The position numbers and the translations under genes were made by a program. DNA of 23,130 nt, taken from the NCBI GenBank assembly GCA_029549845.1, contig JAKPIL010000083.1:1-23130 (forward strand), read 5' to 3'. Source of the DNA: a bacterium (GTDB taxonomy: Bacteria > Patescibacteriota > Saccharimonadia > Saccharimonadales > UBA4665). Shown piece by piece: positions 1 through 8,421 of the stretch (position 1 is its first letter; each line of letters opens with the position of its first letter). Below the pieces are notes generated by a model. It searched no databases and was not told where the DNA came from. It saw only the letters and a program-made list of their open reading frames with translations.

Positions 1-185
1 ACATAGATGATTACTATGCGGTTCCCGAGCGTATTCGGGCTGTCACAAAACAGGATATTATAGATGCAACCAGGGCAATGTTTACAGATGGGATTGGTGG
101 GCTAGGAGTGTATGGCAGCGTCAATCCAAAGCTGGCCAATGAGCTGAACGAACAGATTGCCGTACTCTGGCAACAGGGAGTCTAG
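1..185 (+). CDS. M16-family (insulinase-like) peptidase, C-terminal end
   Basis: Partial gene entering from the left edge; the open frame has codons starting at position 3 and ends with TAG at 183-185. The last 60 residues contain AVPERIRAVTKQDIIDATR followed by a Gly-rich VYGSV strand. This is the usual end of an M16 metallopeptidase (alpha-helical VT.EDI segment, then a final beta strand). The catalytic HxxEH region lies outside the window, so I cannot say whether this is the active or the inactive subunit. Its stop codon directly abuts the prfB start (zero gap), so the two are probably co-transcribed. The assignment rests on a short C-terminal pattern and is moderate. Confidence 0.6.
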   Translation, partial: IDDYYAVPERIRAVTKQDIIDATRAMFTDGIGGLGVYGSVNPKLANELNEQIAVLWQQGV

Positions 186-1268
186 ATGGACGAACTACGT
201 ACCCGCGCAGAGACTTTGCAGGCAGCTGTAGCCGATGCGCTTGCACGCATACAATTCGAGCAGTTGCTCGCCCGGAAGCAGGAGCTCGACACGCAGGTGG
301 CGGCTGCAGATTTTTGGGCAAACGCCGATGCAGCGCAGAGCGTCGTAAAAGAACAGGCCGGCTTAGAAAAGCGCTTGCAGCCATGGCAGGGCATACAGCA
401 ATCCGTAGACGAAGCGGTGGAGCTACTTGGCTTGCACGATACAACCATGGAGGCAGAAATTGCTGCTCAGGTGCGGGCCGCAGAGGTCGCCTTTGAGGAA
501 CTCAAGGAAGAGCTCAAATTTGCTGGTGTGTACGACGAATACGCTGCCATTATGAGCCTGCATGCCGGCGCCGGGGGCAGTGACGCACAGGACTGGGCGG
601 GCATGCTCCTACGCATGTATGTGCGCTGGGCTGAACAACAAAATTACTCGGTTTCTATCATAGAAGAGTCTGCGGCGGACGAGGGTGGTATAAAGAGTGC
701 AACCCTAGAAATAACAGGGGTGTTTGCGTATGGAAAGCTCAAGGGCGAACACGGTGTACACCGCCTGGTGCGGCTGAGCCCATTCAATGCCGAAAGCCGG
801 GAAACCAGCTTTGCCAAGGTAGAAATAATGCCGAAAATCGATACGCCCGAAGCTATCGAAATTGACGAGAAAGATTTAAAAATTGATGTGTACCGCAGTG
901 GTGGTCACGGCGGCCAAAGTGTGAACACTACAGACTCTGCGGTGCGCATAACTCATCTGCCAACGGGCATTGTAGTCGCTATACAAAACGAACGCTCGCA
1001 GCTTCAAAACCGTGAGACCGCCATGACCATCCTGCGTTCGCGGCTAGCCCAGCTTCAGCTAGAACAGCATGCCGAAAAGGTGAGCGAGCTGAAGGGGCCA
1101 AATGAGCAAGCGGCGTGGGGAAACCAAATTCGCAGCTACGTGCTTCACCCATACAAACAGGTCAAAGACCTCCGCACAAGCTACACCTCCAGCGACCCAG
1201 ACGACGTACTTTCTGGCAACCTCAACCCCTTCATATCCGCCTACCTCGACCACACCCTCGGCGAGTAA
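186..1268 (+). CDS. prfB: Peptide chain release factor 2 (RF2)
   Basis: RF2 recognises UAA and UGA stop codons in the ribosomal A site and triggers peptidyl-tRNA hydrolysis. The 360-residue length is normal. It has the acidic coiled N-terminal domain, the RF2-type segment GGSDAQDWAGMLLRMY, the codon-recognition tripeptide SPF at residues 198-200 (RF2, not the PxT of RF1), and the catalytic GGQ at 242-244 inside SGGHGGQSVN. The start ATG follows a Shine-Dalgarno (AGGGAG) and abuts the upstream stop. No in-frame TGA or slippery CUU-UGA site occurs near codon 25, so the autoregulatory +1 frameshift known from many RF2 genes is absent. A full RF2 argues that UGA remains a stop codon in this organism, unlike the UGA-glycine lineages SR1 and Gracilibacteria. 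Confidence 0.96.
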   Translation: MDELRTRAETLQAAVADALARIQFEQLLARKQELDTQVAAADFWANADAAQSVVKEQAGLEKRLQPWQGIQQSVDEAVELLGLHDTTMEAEIAAQVRAAEVAFEELKEELKFAGVYDEYAAIMSLHAGAGGSDAQDWAGMLLRMYVRWAEQQNYSVSIIEESAADEGGIKSATLEITGVFAYGKLKGEHGVHRLVRLSPFNAESRETSFAKVEIMPKIDTPEAIEIDEKDLKIDVYRSGGHGGQSVNTTDSAVRITHLPTGIVVAIQNERSQLQNRETAMTILRSRLAQLQLEQHAEKVSELKGPNEQAAWGNQIRSYVLHPYKQVKDLRTSYTSSDPDDVLSGNLNPFISAYLDHTLGE

Positions 1269-1352
1269 CATACCTACTCCGTGTCTTGACCGTATCTTCA
1301 CCTGCGGACTTTGTCGGGGTAAATAGGCCGGGGCTAGTTCTCAGAGTGGACA

Positions 1353-1361
1353 TGCTATAAT
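1353..1361 (+). promoter_or_regulatory. ftsE promoter, extended -10
   Basis: TG-C-TATAAT is a perfect extended -10, with TATAAT at 1356-1361. Only seven bases separate it from the ATG at 1369, so transcription should begin at or one base before the start codon. No convincing -35 is seen. This predicts a leaderless ftsE mRNA. Confidence 0.7.
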
Positions 1362-1368
1362 AGTGCTA

Positions 1369-2079
1369 ATGATTCTACTGGATCGGGTAACGAAGACGTA
1401 TAACAAGAATTTGGGCGCGGCACTAAACCGTATTAGTTTGCACGTGGAGCCAAAGGAATTCGTTATTGTTGTGGGTCAGAGTGGAGCGGGGAAGTCGACT
1501 TTGCTGAAGCTCCTCACGCGGGAAGAGCGCCCTACCAGTGGAAAAATAATTGTTGGCGGCATAGATTATGACAAACTCCCAGATAAAGACATTCCGCTGC
1601 TGCGCCGCAAAATAGGCGTGGTGTTCCAGGACTTCAAACTTTTGCCAAACCGTACGGTCTTTGAAAACGTTGCATTTGCGCTTGAGATTGTGGGCGTCAG
1701 CACAAAAGAAATCAACAACACCGTGCCGCGCGTGCTCGAAATAGTGAATCTTAAGGATAAAGCGAAGCGTATGCCTGTAGAACTCAGCGGTGGTGAACGG
1801 CAGCGGGTGGCGATTGCGCGCGCGATTGTACGCCAGCCAAAGATCCTCATCGCAGACGAGCCCACAGGGAATCTTGACCCCAAACATGCCTGGGATGTCA
1901 TAAACGTGCTTGAAAAAATCAACCGTTACGGTACCACCGTACTGCTTACGACGCACAATCAAGACATTGTGAATAAACTCAAGCGACGCGTCATAACCAT
2001 TACTAACGGCGAAATAGCGAGTGACCGTGCAAGCGCGCAGTATACAGAAAAAACACCAATACCACGGGAGCGAATGTAA
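1369..2079 (+). CDS. ftsE: Cell division ATP-binding protein FtsE
   Basis: Cytoplasmic ATPase of the FtsEX complex, an ABC-type system that signals across the membrane to peptidoglycan hydrolases rather than transporting a solute. The 236-residue protein has Walker A GQSGAGKST (36-44), a Q-loop in GVVFQDFKLL, the signature LSGGERQRVAIARA, Walker B ILIADEPTGNLDP and the switch His in LLTTHNQ. Sequence around Walker A and the Q-loop (FQDFKLL) is typical FtsE rather than LolD. I place the start at ATG 1369, because the -10 TATAAT ends seven bases upstream; a GTG at 1363 in the same frame is less likely. The TAA stop overlaps the ftsX ATG by one base, indicating translational coupling. Confidence 0.95.
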   Translation: MILLDRVTKTYNKNLGAALNRISLHVEPKEFVIVVGQSGAGKSTLLKLLTREERPTSGKIIVGGIDYDKLPDKDIPLLRRKIGVVFQDFKLLPNRTVFENVAFALEIVGVSTKEINNTVPRVLEIVNLKDKAKRMPVELSGGERQRVAIARAIVRQPKILIADEPTGNLDPKHAWDVINVLEKINRYGTTVLLTTHNQDIVNKLKRRVITITNGEIASDRASAQYTEKTPIPRERM

Positions 2080-3026
2080 TGGGACGGCGTCGGACAACGT
2101 TTGGGCGTATTATCCGGACGGGCTTTGTATATTTTATTCGCAATGCGTGGCTTGCCGTTGCTGCAATGGCAACTATGATTATCACTCTAACCATCATTTT
2201 GTTTTCGCTTATCGTAAATGCAACATTTAGCAATCAGGTTGAGCAGATAACGAGCAAAATCGATATATCGGTGTACTTGAAGGACGGCGTTACATCGGCG
2301 CAGGCAAAGTCTTTCGTTGCGGCCATAGAAAAGCTTCCGAATGTTGAGGATGTGACCTATCTGGATAAGTCGGCTGCGCTTAGAGTATTCATAACGCAAA
2401 ATGCAAACAACGATAAGCTGCTTGCGGCTATAAATGAAACAGATAACCCGCTTCCAGCGACTATCAAAATAAAACCACGCGACCTAAATAAAATGAACGA
2501 AATTCGGTCACTCGTTACGAAGCCACAATGGCAAAAGCTTCAGTCAGACCCCATTTCGGACAGCGGAGAACGACGCGCAACCATAGATAAAATTACGCAC
2601 GCGACGAACATTTTGCAGCGCGCGGGAATTATTGCAGTGGGTATCTTTGCACTCATATCGGTGTTGATTATCTTCAACACGATTCAAATGGCTATCTTCA
2701 ACCGTCGCGACGAGTTGCAGATCATGCGTTTACTTGGTGCAAGTACTGGCTATATTCGGGCGCCGTTTGTGGTCGAGACCATCATTTACGGCGTGCTGTC
2801 GGCAATTATTTCGGTGCTCATCATTAACGCACTCTTTATTACTGCCTCTAGCTCGCTGCAGGCGACCAGCTTTGGCTTGCTCGATATCAGCTATAGTCAG
2901 CTATATTTTCAGGAGCATTACTGGCGACTGTTGCTCATGCAACTTACGCTTGGTATACTAATAGGTGCTGCATCTTCTGTTATTGCCACGCAGCGGTATC
3001 TCAAATTCAAAACGCCGAAAAAATAG
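2079..3026 (+). CDS. ftsX: Cell division protein FtsX
   Basis: Integral membrane partner of FtsE. The 315 residues show the FtsX plan: a basic N-terminus (RRRTTFGRIIRTG), TM1 at about 20-45, a large extracytoplasmic domain at about 50-185 (the PEX-like domain that contacts hydrolases or their adaptors), then three further TM segments at about 188-212, 235-262 and 283-305. The conserved NRRDELQIMRLLGAS loop between TM2 and TM3 is present. It overlaps the ftsE stop by one base, has a GGGAG upstream, and is closed by a strong terminator at 3054-3088, so ftsEX is a two-gene unit. The next gene is a coiled-coil CHAP hydrolase, the class of enzyme that FtsEX controls in streptococci. Confidence 0.94.
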   Translation: MGRRRTTFGRIIRTGFVYFIRNAWLAVAAMATMIITLTIILFSLIVNATFSNQVEQITSKIDISVYLKDGVTSAQAKSFVAAIEKLPNVEDVTYLDKSAALRVFITQNANNDKLLAAINETDNPLPATIKIKPRDLNKMNEIRSLVTKPQWQKLQSDPISDSGERRATIDKITHATNILQRAGIIAVGIFALISVLIIFNTIQMAIFNRRDELQIMRLLGASTGYIRAPFVVETIIYGVLSAIISVLIINALFITASSSLQATSFGLLDISYSQLYFQEHYWRLLLMQLTLGILIGAASSVIATQRYLKFKTPKK

Positions 3027-3053
3027 AGCAGGGAACTTACCCTGTAAATCATT

Positions 3054-3088
3054 AAACCAGTTTCAATACACACCTGAAACTGGTTTTT
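3054..3088 (+). terminator. Rho-independent terminator after ftsX
   Basis: A perfect 12-bp stem, AAACCAGTTTCA paired with TGAAACTGGTTT, encloses a 9-nt loop and runs into a T tract. It ends the ftsEX transcript and separates it from the CHAP gene. Confidence 0.92.
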
Positions 3089-3136
3089 CTGGCCCTCGCT
3101 TACACCGAGGAGTCGCTACAACTACATAACGGAGGG

Positions 3137-3166
3137 TTGAAAAAGCTTGCATACCTGTGATATCAT
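3137..3166 (+). promoter_or_regulatory. Promoter of the CHAP hydrolase gene
   Basis: TTGAAA (3137-3142), an 18-base spacer ending in TGA, and TATCAT (3161-3166) form a good sigma-70-type promoter. The predicted transcript starts near 3172. That makes ATG 3195 the first usable start and excludes the TTG at 3147, which lies between the -35 and -10 boxes. Confidence 0.6.
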
Positions 3167-3194
3167 AAGCATGTTCGTAAAAACATACAAAAAC

Positions 3195-4358
3195 ATGCAT
3201 AAAAAAGTCTCTCAGTCTGTTCCTCGTCATCTGTCGCACTCCGCACGGGTTAGTTTACTTGCGGTAAGCTGCTTTGTACTTGCCTCTGGCACGGCTATGC
3301 CAAGCTTGAAGCGAATTGTCTTCGCCGAGGATTACCAGGCACAAATAACAGCGCTCACTGCCGAAAACGATGCGAATAGAGCGGTTTTAGGGGATCTTGA
3401 GGCACAGGCTACCAGCTACGCCGATGCTATCACGAAAATGCAGCAGCAGATTGATGCCCTCCAGGCTTCGCTGAATGCCAATATGGATCTGCAAGCGAGT
3501 TTACAGAAGCAAATCGCTGAGGCCCAGGCGGAAATAGACCGCCAGCGCGGCATATTGGCGGAAGACATTAAGGCCATGTATGTCGATGGCACACCCAGCT
3601 CACTTGAAATGCTCGCCAGTAGCGATAACTTTAGCGACTATGTCGACAAACAGGAATACCGCAGCAGAGTCCAATCAAAGCTGCAGGATACGCTCAAAAG
3701 GATTGCCGAGCTTGAGGCTCAGCTACAAACCGAAAAGGCTAAAGTCGAAGTGCTCATTCGAGATATGCAGATTCAGCAGAGCCAGCTCAGCGCCGAGAGG
3801 ACGAAGCAATGGGAGCTACTGAACCTTAACGAGTCCAAACAGGCTGAATACGATGCAATGATCAAAGCCAACAACAGTAAAGTGGCAGAGCTGCGGGCCG
3901 CGCAGGCTGCTGCGAACCGTCGCCTCTCTGGAGGTACTGCCAGCGGTGTTACGGCCGGGGACCCGGGCCACGGCGGCTACCCAGCCTACCTGGCAAATGC
4001 CTCCCAAGACAGCCTTGTAGACCCGTGGGGCATGTACAACCGCGAATGTGTTAGCTATACCGCCTGGAAGGTTTTCCAAACGTATGGATATATGCCGTAC
4101 TGGGGTGGCGTGGGCAACGCAAACCAGTGGCCAGGCAATGCTGCACGTGCTGGTATCCCAACTGGCTCAACACCAAAGGTTGGCTCTGTGGCAGTGTGGA
4201 ACGTTGGCTACTACGGGCACGTTATGTGGGTCGAGGCAGTTAATGCCGATGGTTCCATTTGGATCAGTCAGTACAACTACGACTTCAACGGTCACTACAG
4301 CGAAATGCTTGTCAGCGCGGGCATGGCATCGAACCTGACCTACATTTATTTTAACTAG
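3195..4358 (+). CDS. Secreted coiled-coil CHAP-domain peptidoglycan hydrolase (PcsB-like)
   Basis: Predicted exported murein hydrolase of 387 residues. A basic n-region (MHKKVSQ) and hydrophobic stretch (VSLLAVSCFVLASG) form a signal peptide. A long coiled coil follows to about residue 235 (repeated AEIDRQ, LEAQLQTEKAKVE, IQQSQLSAE), then a Gly/Ala-rich linker and a C-terminal CHAP domain. Catalytic Cys is C285 in RECVSYTAW and His is H342 in YYGHVMWVE, followed by a polar ISQYNY strand. Coiled coil plus CHAP is the layout of streptococcal PcsB, whose activity is gated by FtsEX. Here ftsEX lies immediately upstream, so FtsEX control is a natural inference. The start is uncertain: ATG 3171 (395 aa) and TTG 3147 (403 aa, after a GGAGG) are alternatives, but both give an unusually long n-region. 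Confidence 0.87.
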   Translation: MHKKVSQSVPRHLSHSARVSLLAVSCFVLASGTAMPSLKRIVFAEDYQAQITALTAENDANRAVLGDLEAQATSYADAITKMQQQIDALQASLNANMDLQASLQKQIAEAQAEIDRQRGILAEDIKAMYVDGTPSSLEMLASSDNFSDYVDKQEYRSRVQSKLQDTLKRIAELEAQLQTEKAKVEVLIRDMQIQQSQLSAERTKQWELLNLNESKQAEYDAMIKANNSKVAELRAAQAAANRRLSGGTASGVTAGDPGHGGYPAYLANASQDSLVDPWGMYNRECVSYTAWKVFQTYGYMPYWGGVGNANQWPGNAARAGIPTGSTPKVGSVAVWNVGYYGHVMWVEAVNADGSIWISQYNYDFNGHYSEMLVSAGMASNLTYIYFN

Positions 4359-4380
4359 TCAGCGCCCGAGGTAGTAGTCC

Positions 4381-5394
4381 CTACCGAAGTGTTTTGTATG
4401 CTTTGAACAAAAGGTAGGGTAGTCGTTTGTAGACAAGGTCAACGGGCTTCGCGTGCTCCACGCGGTAGCCGCCAAACCGTTGCTTAAAGCCTGTCACACC
4501 ACCCAGGTCATGACCCTTTACGTCGTCTGTTACACCGCCAAAATTGAGGAGGGTACACCCATGCTCCTTGGCTTCTTTCATGGCGGTCCATATAACCGTG
4601 TAGGCGGGGGCAATCTTTCGGAAGTCATTACTTGAACCCGCGAACACATAGTGGGCCTGGTTGTCGTACATAACGAACAGGCCTGCCGCCGCTGGTTTTT
4701 CATCTATGGTTACGAGCACAATGAATCCGTCCTCGTCAGAGAGTGTCCGCAGGTATGACTCATAGTATGCCCGGTCGAATATGCCAAACCCGTCTCGCTC
4801 ACTGGTGGTTTTCATGAGTGTATAAAACGTTTCGAGTGGCGCTTCACTGGGTTTATACACGGTCGTGATGGCCTCGGCACGCTCGGCAAGTCGCACATTG
4901 TAGCGGGCATGTTTGTGGAATCCCATCCAGAGGTCATCTTCGGGTGGCGTTATGTTTAGCACCCACTCGGCACGCGGTTGCAGGCTGGCGGTGCGAGCAA
5001 TTTTACTTGGGATGGGTTTTTTGACAGAGGTGGACTTCACCCCATCGGCGTCGAGTCGCACGAAGCTACAGCCGAGTTTTGCGGCTACCGGGCGGAAAAA
5101 CGCCTCAAGTGCAGCCACGAGGTCGTTATTCCAGGCGTGGGCCACCGGGCCATATGGGCAGTACAAAAACCGCAGTCCTCCTGGCGCACGGTATACCACA
5201 CCAAGACCGCACCCAACCGTCTCGTCGTCTTTATGAATGGCATAGTACACAACGTCTTTGCCGCTTGCTGCCTGCAGCGCGCCGTAAAACGGTGCCTGCA
5301 AAAACGACACAGGCTCAGCTGCAGTGCGTGCTACATCGTGGCAGATGCCTGCATACTCACTGGCGGAACATTCCTGGATGTTATATTCTGACAT
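4381..5394 (-). CDS. FemAB-type aminoacyltransferase (peptidoglycan branch ligase)
   Basis: The 337-residue protein has the tandem GNAT-fold organisation of the FemABX family, which adds amino acids from aminoacyl-tRNA to the lipid II stem peptide. Recognisable pieces are SFLQAPFYGALQAA near the N-terminus, WVLNITPPEDDLWMGFHKHARYNV with RLAERAEA in the middle, FYTLMKTTSERDGF, and the C-terminal signature LNFGGVTDD...GVTGFKQRFGG. An upstream reading-frame extension is rejected: this ATG (5392-5394) is six bases from a -10 TACAAT, and family similarity begins here. It converges on the CHAP gene with a 22-bp gap and is divergent from the S41 protease gene, which fits a cell-wall locus. Which residue it adds cannot be read from sequence. 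Confidence 0.85.
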   Translation of the reverse strand: MSEYNIQECSASEYAGICHDVARTAAEPVSFLQAPFYGALQAASGKDVVYYAIHKDDETVGCGLGVVYRAPGGLRFLYCPYGPVAHAWNNDLVAALEAFFRPVAAKLGCSFVRLDADGVKSTSVKKPIPSKIARTASLQPRAEWVLNITPPEDDLWMGFHKHARYNVRLAERAEAITTVYKPSEAPLETFYTLMKTTSERDGFGIFDRAYYESYLRTLSDEDGFIVLVTIDEKPAAAGLFVMYDNQAHYVFAGSSNDFRKIAPAYTVIWTAMKEAKEHGCTLLNFGGVTDDVKGHDLGGVTGFKQRFGGYRVEHAKPVDLVYKRLPYLLFKAYKTLR

Positions 5395-5400
5395 GCACTC

Positions 5401-5434
5401 ATTGTAGCGCATGGGCCGAGTAATCCTGTATACT
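5401..5434. promoter_or_regulatory. Divergent promoters for femAB-like gene (-) and S41 protease gene (+)
   Basis: On the minus strand, TACAAT (plus coordinates 5401-5406) ends six bases before the FemAB ATG. On the plus strand, TATACT (5429-5434, preceded by TG) ends eight bases before the ATG at 5443. Both spacings predict leaderless or nearly leaderless mRNAs. The start codons are only 48 bp apart, so RNA polymerases probably compete. No clear -35 was seen for either. Confidence 0.55.
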
Positions 5435-5442
5435 GTAACCAC

Positions 5443-6663
5443 ATGCAGAAAGAAACATGGTGGCAACAGGCAGCGCGAGCTGTGACGCTCAAAAGACTTG
5501 TATTTATATGGGTTGGCTTGGCAGTATTCTCGGGAGGGGTTCTGGTGGGGCAGCGTTGGCACGGGGGTTCCGCGGACTACGCGTCGCGCACCGGTTTGCC
5601 GCAAAAATTTGATTATACCCAGGTCGATAAGGTGTATCAGTCGCTCAAAGATAACTACAATGGTAAACTCACCGAGCAGCAGGTGCTCGATGGCCTGAAA
5701 CACGGCTTGGCGCAGAGTACCAAAGACCCGTACACAGAGTTTTTTACCGCTACTGAGGCTGAGCAGTTTAGCAATGACCTGCAAGGCACTATATCTGGCG
5801 TAGGCGCGAAACTGGAGCTTGATCAGAATGGCAGTGTTGTCGTGGTCGCTCCCATCAGTGGTTCTCCTGCCGATGCGGCCGGGATTCGGGCAAAGGACAT
5901 CATTGTAGCCGTAGATGGCAAAACCACCAGTGGCATGACCGCTACAGAGGCGGTGCTGAAGATCCGTGGCAAAAAGGGCACACAAGTGAAGCTGACCATT
6001 GTGCGTGACGGTAAAGACCAGCTTGACTTTACTATTACGCGTGACAACATACACGTTCCTTCGGTCGAATCAAAAGTACTCGATGGAAACATTGGCTACA
6101 TGCAGGTGAGCCAGTTTAGCGACGACACCGATGAGCTGGCGGCTAAGGCGGCCCGTGAATTCCAGGCGCAGGGCGTAAAACAGGTTATTCTTGACCTGCG
6201 CGACAACCCTGGCGGGGAAGTTTCGGCTGCTGTGGGGCTTAGTGGGCTATGGCTCGATAGCGGTGAGACGGTCGCCCAGCAACGGCGCGGCAGCGTGGTT
6301 TCGGAAGAATACCGCGTATCGGGCGGTGAACCAGTGCTCAAGGGTATGAAAACAGTTGTGCTTATGAACGCCGGTTCGGCTTCGGCATCAGAAATCACAG
6401 CCCTTGCGCTGCGCGACCAAGCACACGCCCGCATTATCGGCGAAAAGAGCTACGGTAAGGGTGTTGTGCAGCAACTTATACCGTTTGACGATGGCGGGTC
6501 ACTGAAAGTGACGGTAGGCAAGTGGTATTCGCCCAAGGGCACAAATATTGATAAAAAGGGAATTACGCCCGACCAAACGGTAAAGCCTTCTGACGACGAT
6601 ATCAAAAACAAAAACGATGTCCAACTCCAAGCCGCCCAGGACTGGCTGGGGTGGCAGAACTAA
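5443..6663 (+). CDS. PDZ-containing C-terminal processing protease (S41, CtpA-like)
   Basis: Membrane-anchored serine protease of 406 residues that trims C-termini of exported proteins or controls cell-wall hydrolases. A single TM or signal anchor lies at about residues 18-35 (RLVFIWVGLAVFSGGVLVG). The S41 N-terminal helical part (YQSLKDNYNG...DPYTEFF) follows, then a PDZ domain with the GVGAKLEL binding loop and SPADAAGIRAKDIIVAVDG, then the S41 core ending in NAGSASASE (309-317) and GEKSYGKG. By family spacing of 25 residues, the Ser-Lys dyad is S314 and K339. The start ATG is eight bases from a TATACT box. It is divergent from a FemAB-type gene. CtpA family members elsewhere degrade murein hydrolases, so the CHAP enzyme is a possible target, but that is inference. 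Confidence 0.93.
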   Translation: MQKETWWQQAARAVTLKRLVFIWVGLAVFSGGVLVGQRWHGGSADYASRTGLPQKFDYTQVDKVYQSLKDNYNGKLTEQQVLDGLKHGLAQSTKDPYTEFFTATEAEQFSNDLQGTISGVGAKLELDQNGSVVVVAPISGSPADAAGIRAKDIIVAVDGKTTSGMTATEAVLKIRGKKGTQVKLTIVRDGKDQLDFTITRDNIHVPSVESKVLDGNIGYMQVSQFSDDTDELAAKAAREFQAQGVKQVILDLRDNPGGEVSAAVGLSGLWLDSGETVAQQRRGSVVSEEYRVSGGEPVLKGMKTVVLMNAGSASASEITALALRDQAHARIIGEKSYGKGVVQQLIPFDDGGSLKVTVGKWYSPKGTNIDKKGITPDQTVKPSDDDIKNKNDVQLQAAQDWLGWQN

Positions 6664-6710
6664 AACATTGCCACAGAGCTTTAGGCTCAAGCAATAGCGA
6701 CGTACACTGC

Positions 6711-6739
6711 TTGCGCTAGCGGCTAATACAGCGTATGAT
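6711..6739 (+). promoter_or_regulatory. pyrG promoter
   Basis: TTGCGC (6711-6716), a 17-base spacer and TATGAT (6734-6739). This gives a leader of about 24 nt containing the Shine-Dalgarno GAGGGGAG at 6753-6760. Confidence 0.6.
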
Positions 6740-6769
6740 TGATGGGATAAACGAGGGGAGTTGTACAGC

Positions 6770-8380
6770 GTGAGTGAGAAGCAAACGAAGTTTGTATTTG
6801 TAACAGGTGGCGTGCTTTCGGGGCTCGGGAAGGGCATTACGGCAGCCTCCATTGGCAACCTTCTTAAAGCTCGCGGACTCTCTGTAAACCTCCAAAAATG
6901 CGACCCATATCTGAATGTCGATGCCGGCTTGCTCAACCCGCGTGAGCACGGTGAGTGTTTTGTGACGAAAGATGGCGCCGAGACCGACCTAGACCTTGGC
7001 CACTACGAAAGGTTCCTCGACCAAGAGCTAACGCGCGAAAGTTCACTCATGAGCGGCCGCGTTCTGCTGGGCGTGATTGAAGCTGAGCGCAATGGCAAGT
7101 ACGAGGGCAATACAGTACAGATTATTCCACACGTCACACGGGCAATTCAGGAGCACATCATAGCCGCTTCTGAGGGTTTTGATGTACATATTGTTGAAAT
7201 AGGCGGCACCGTAGGGGACTACGAGAGTCTGTCGTTCCTAGAAGCCATTCGTGAGTTTGGTATGCGCGTTGGGCGAGGGAACTGCCTGTTTGTGCACGTT
7301 GTGTACATGCCGTACCTTGGTGCAAGCCATGAGTTCAAGAGTAAGCCGGCCCAAAACTCGGTACGTGACTTGCGTGGCTTGGGAATTGCCCCAGATATTC
7401 TTGTGTGCCGCAGCGAGACACAGGCGCCAGAAGGCATCAAGGAAAAGCTGAGCCTCTTTACGGGCGTGCAGCCCGAGTCTATTGCACTCCTGCCAAATGC
7501 TGAGACCATCTACCAGGTGCCGCTCACGCTTGAAGATACGGGTATTGCCGATGTTATTTGCCGGCAGCTTTCTTTTGATGTGACCAAGCCAGATTTGCGC
7601 GATTGGCGAGCGGTTGTAGACCAGGCTCTTGCAAAACCCGAACGCACCGTCAAGGTTGGCGTAGTTGCAAAATACCTCGACAATGCAGATACGTACATGT
7701 CGGTGTTTGAGGCAATCCGTGCGGCTGCCTGGGCAAATGGCGTTGGCGTAGATATAAGCTGGATTGATGCACCTAAACTAGAAGCAGCCACCGATGATGA
7801 GGTTGCGGCCACCCTGCAGGCAGTCGATGGCATTGTGGTGCCTGGCGGTTTTGGCTCACGCGGGGTAGAAGGCAAGATTCGTGCGGCGCAGTACGCGCTC
7901 ACACACAAACTGCCGTACCTGGGGCTATGCTACGGACTGCACATGATGGTGATAGCAGCAGCCCGACTGCATGGGCATGAAGATGCGAATACGACAGAGG
8001 TAAACCCAGCCACAACCACGCCAGTTATAGACACCATGGAAGGCCAAAAGGGCAAGGAAAACACTGGCGGCACCATGCGGCTTGGTGATTATGCGTGCCA
8101 TTTTGCGGCGGGAAGCCTTGCGGCGAAGCTGTACGGAACCCAAGATATTGTAGAGCGGCACAGGCACCGCTATGAGGCTATGGGCACATATGTTGATGAG
8201 TATGAAAGCTGGGGAATTACGGCCAGTGGCATGAACCCAGATAACGGACTTGTTGAGGTTATAGAAGGTGTTGACCATCCGTTCCTGATGGCCAGCCAGT
8301 ATCACCCGGAGTTCAAGAGCCGCCCCAACCACCCGCACCCCATGTTCCAGGGCTTCATTGCCGCTCTAAAGAGCAAATAG
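6770..8380 (+). CDS. pyrG: CTP synthase
   Basis: Converts UTP to CTP using ATP and glutamine, the last step of pyrimidine nucleotide synthesis. At 536 residues it matches family length. The N-terminal synthetase domain opens with FVFVTGGVLSGLGKG (P-loop) and contains CDPYLNVDAG and EIGGTVGDYES. The C-terminal class I glutaminase has PGGFGSRG, the nucleophile C387 in LGLCYGLH, and H512 and E514 in YHPEF. I choose GTG 6770 because GAGGGGAG ends nine bases upstream. The TTG at 6761 in the same frame would sit directly on that Shine-Dalgarno. The gene has its own promoter. No terminator is apparent; the repeat-rich region follows directly. Confidence 0.97.
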   Translation: MSEKQTKFVFVTGGVLSGLGKGITAASIGNLLKARGLSVNLQKCDPYLNVDAGLLNPREHGECFVTKDGAETDLDLGHYERFLDQELTRESSLMSGRVLLGVIEAERNGKYEGNTVQIIPHVTRAIQEHIIAASEGFDVHIVEIGGTVGDYESLSFLEAIREFGMRVGRGNCLFVHVVYMPYLGASHEFKSKPAQNSVRDLRGLGIAPDILVCRSETQAPEGIKEKLSLFTGVQPESIALLPNAETIYQVPLTLEDTGIADVICRQLSFDVTKPDLRDWRAVVDQALAKPERTVKVGVVAKYLDNADTYMSVFEAIRAAAWANGVGVDISWIDAPKLEAATDDEVAATLQAVDGIVVPGGFGSRGVEGKIRAAQYALTHKLPYLGLCYGLHMMVIAAARLHGHEDANTTEVNPATTTPVIDTMEGQKGKENTGGTMRLGDYACHFAAGSLAAKLYGTQDIVERHRHRYEAMGTYVDEYESWGITASGMNPDNGLVEVIEGVDHPFLMASQYHPEFKSRPNHPHPMFQGFIAALKSK

Positions 8381-8421
8381 TCCTCACCATTTCCAGTCCT
8401 GTCATCATACCAACCCTCCCC

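Noticed and set aside
186..290. Programmed frameshift in prfB
   Set aside because: The gene is a single open frame with no in-frame TGA or slippery site near codon 25.
1423..2097. 224-codon open frame antisense to ftsE
   Set aside because: Shadow of a highly conserved gene, with no family features and no promoter or ribosome-binding site.
3147..3194. TTG start for the CHAP gene after GGAGG
   Set aside because: It would place about 40 residues before the hydrophobic core of the signal peptide and lies inside a good promoter; kept only as an alternative.
5395..6054. Long upstream extension of the FemAB reading frame on the minus strand
   Set aside because: It is antisense to the S41 protease gene, passes through the promoter region, and family similarity begins only at the ATG at 5394.
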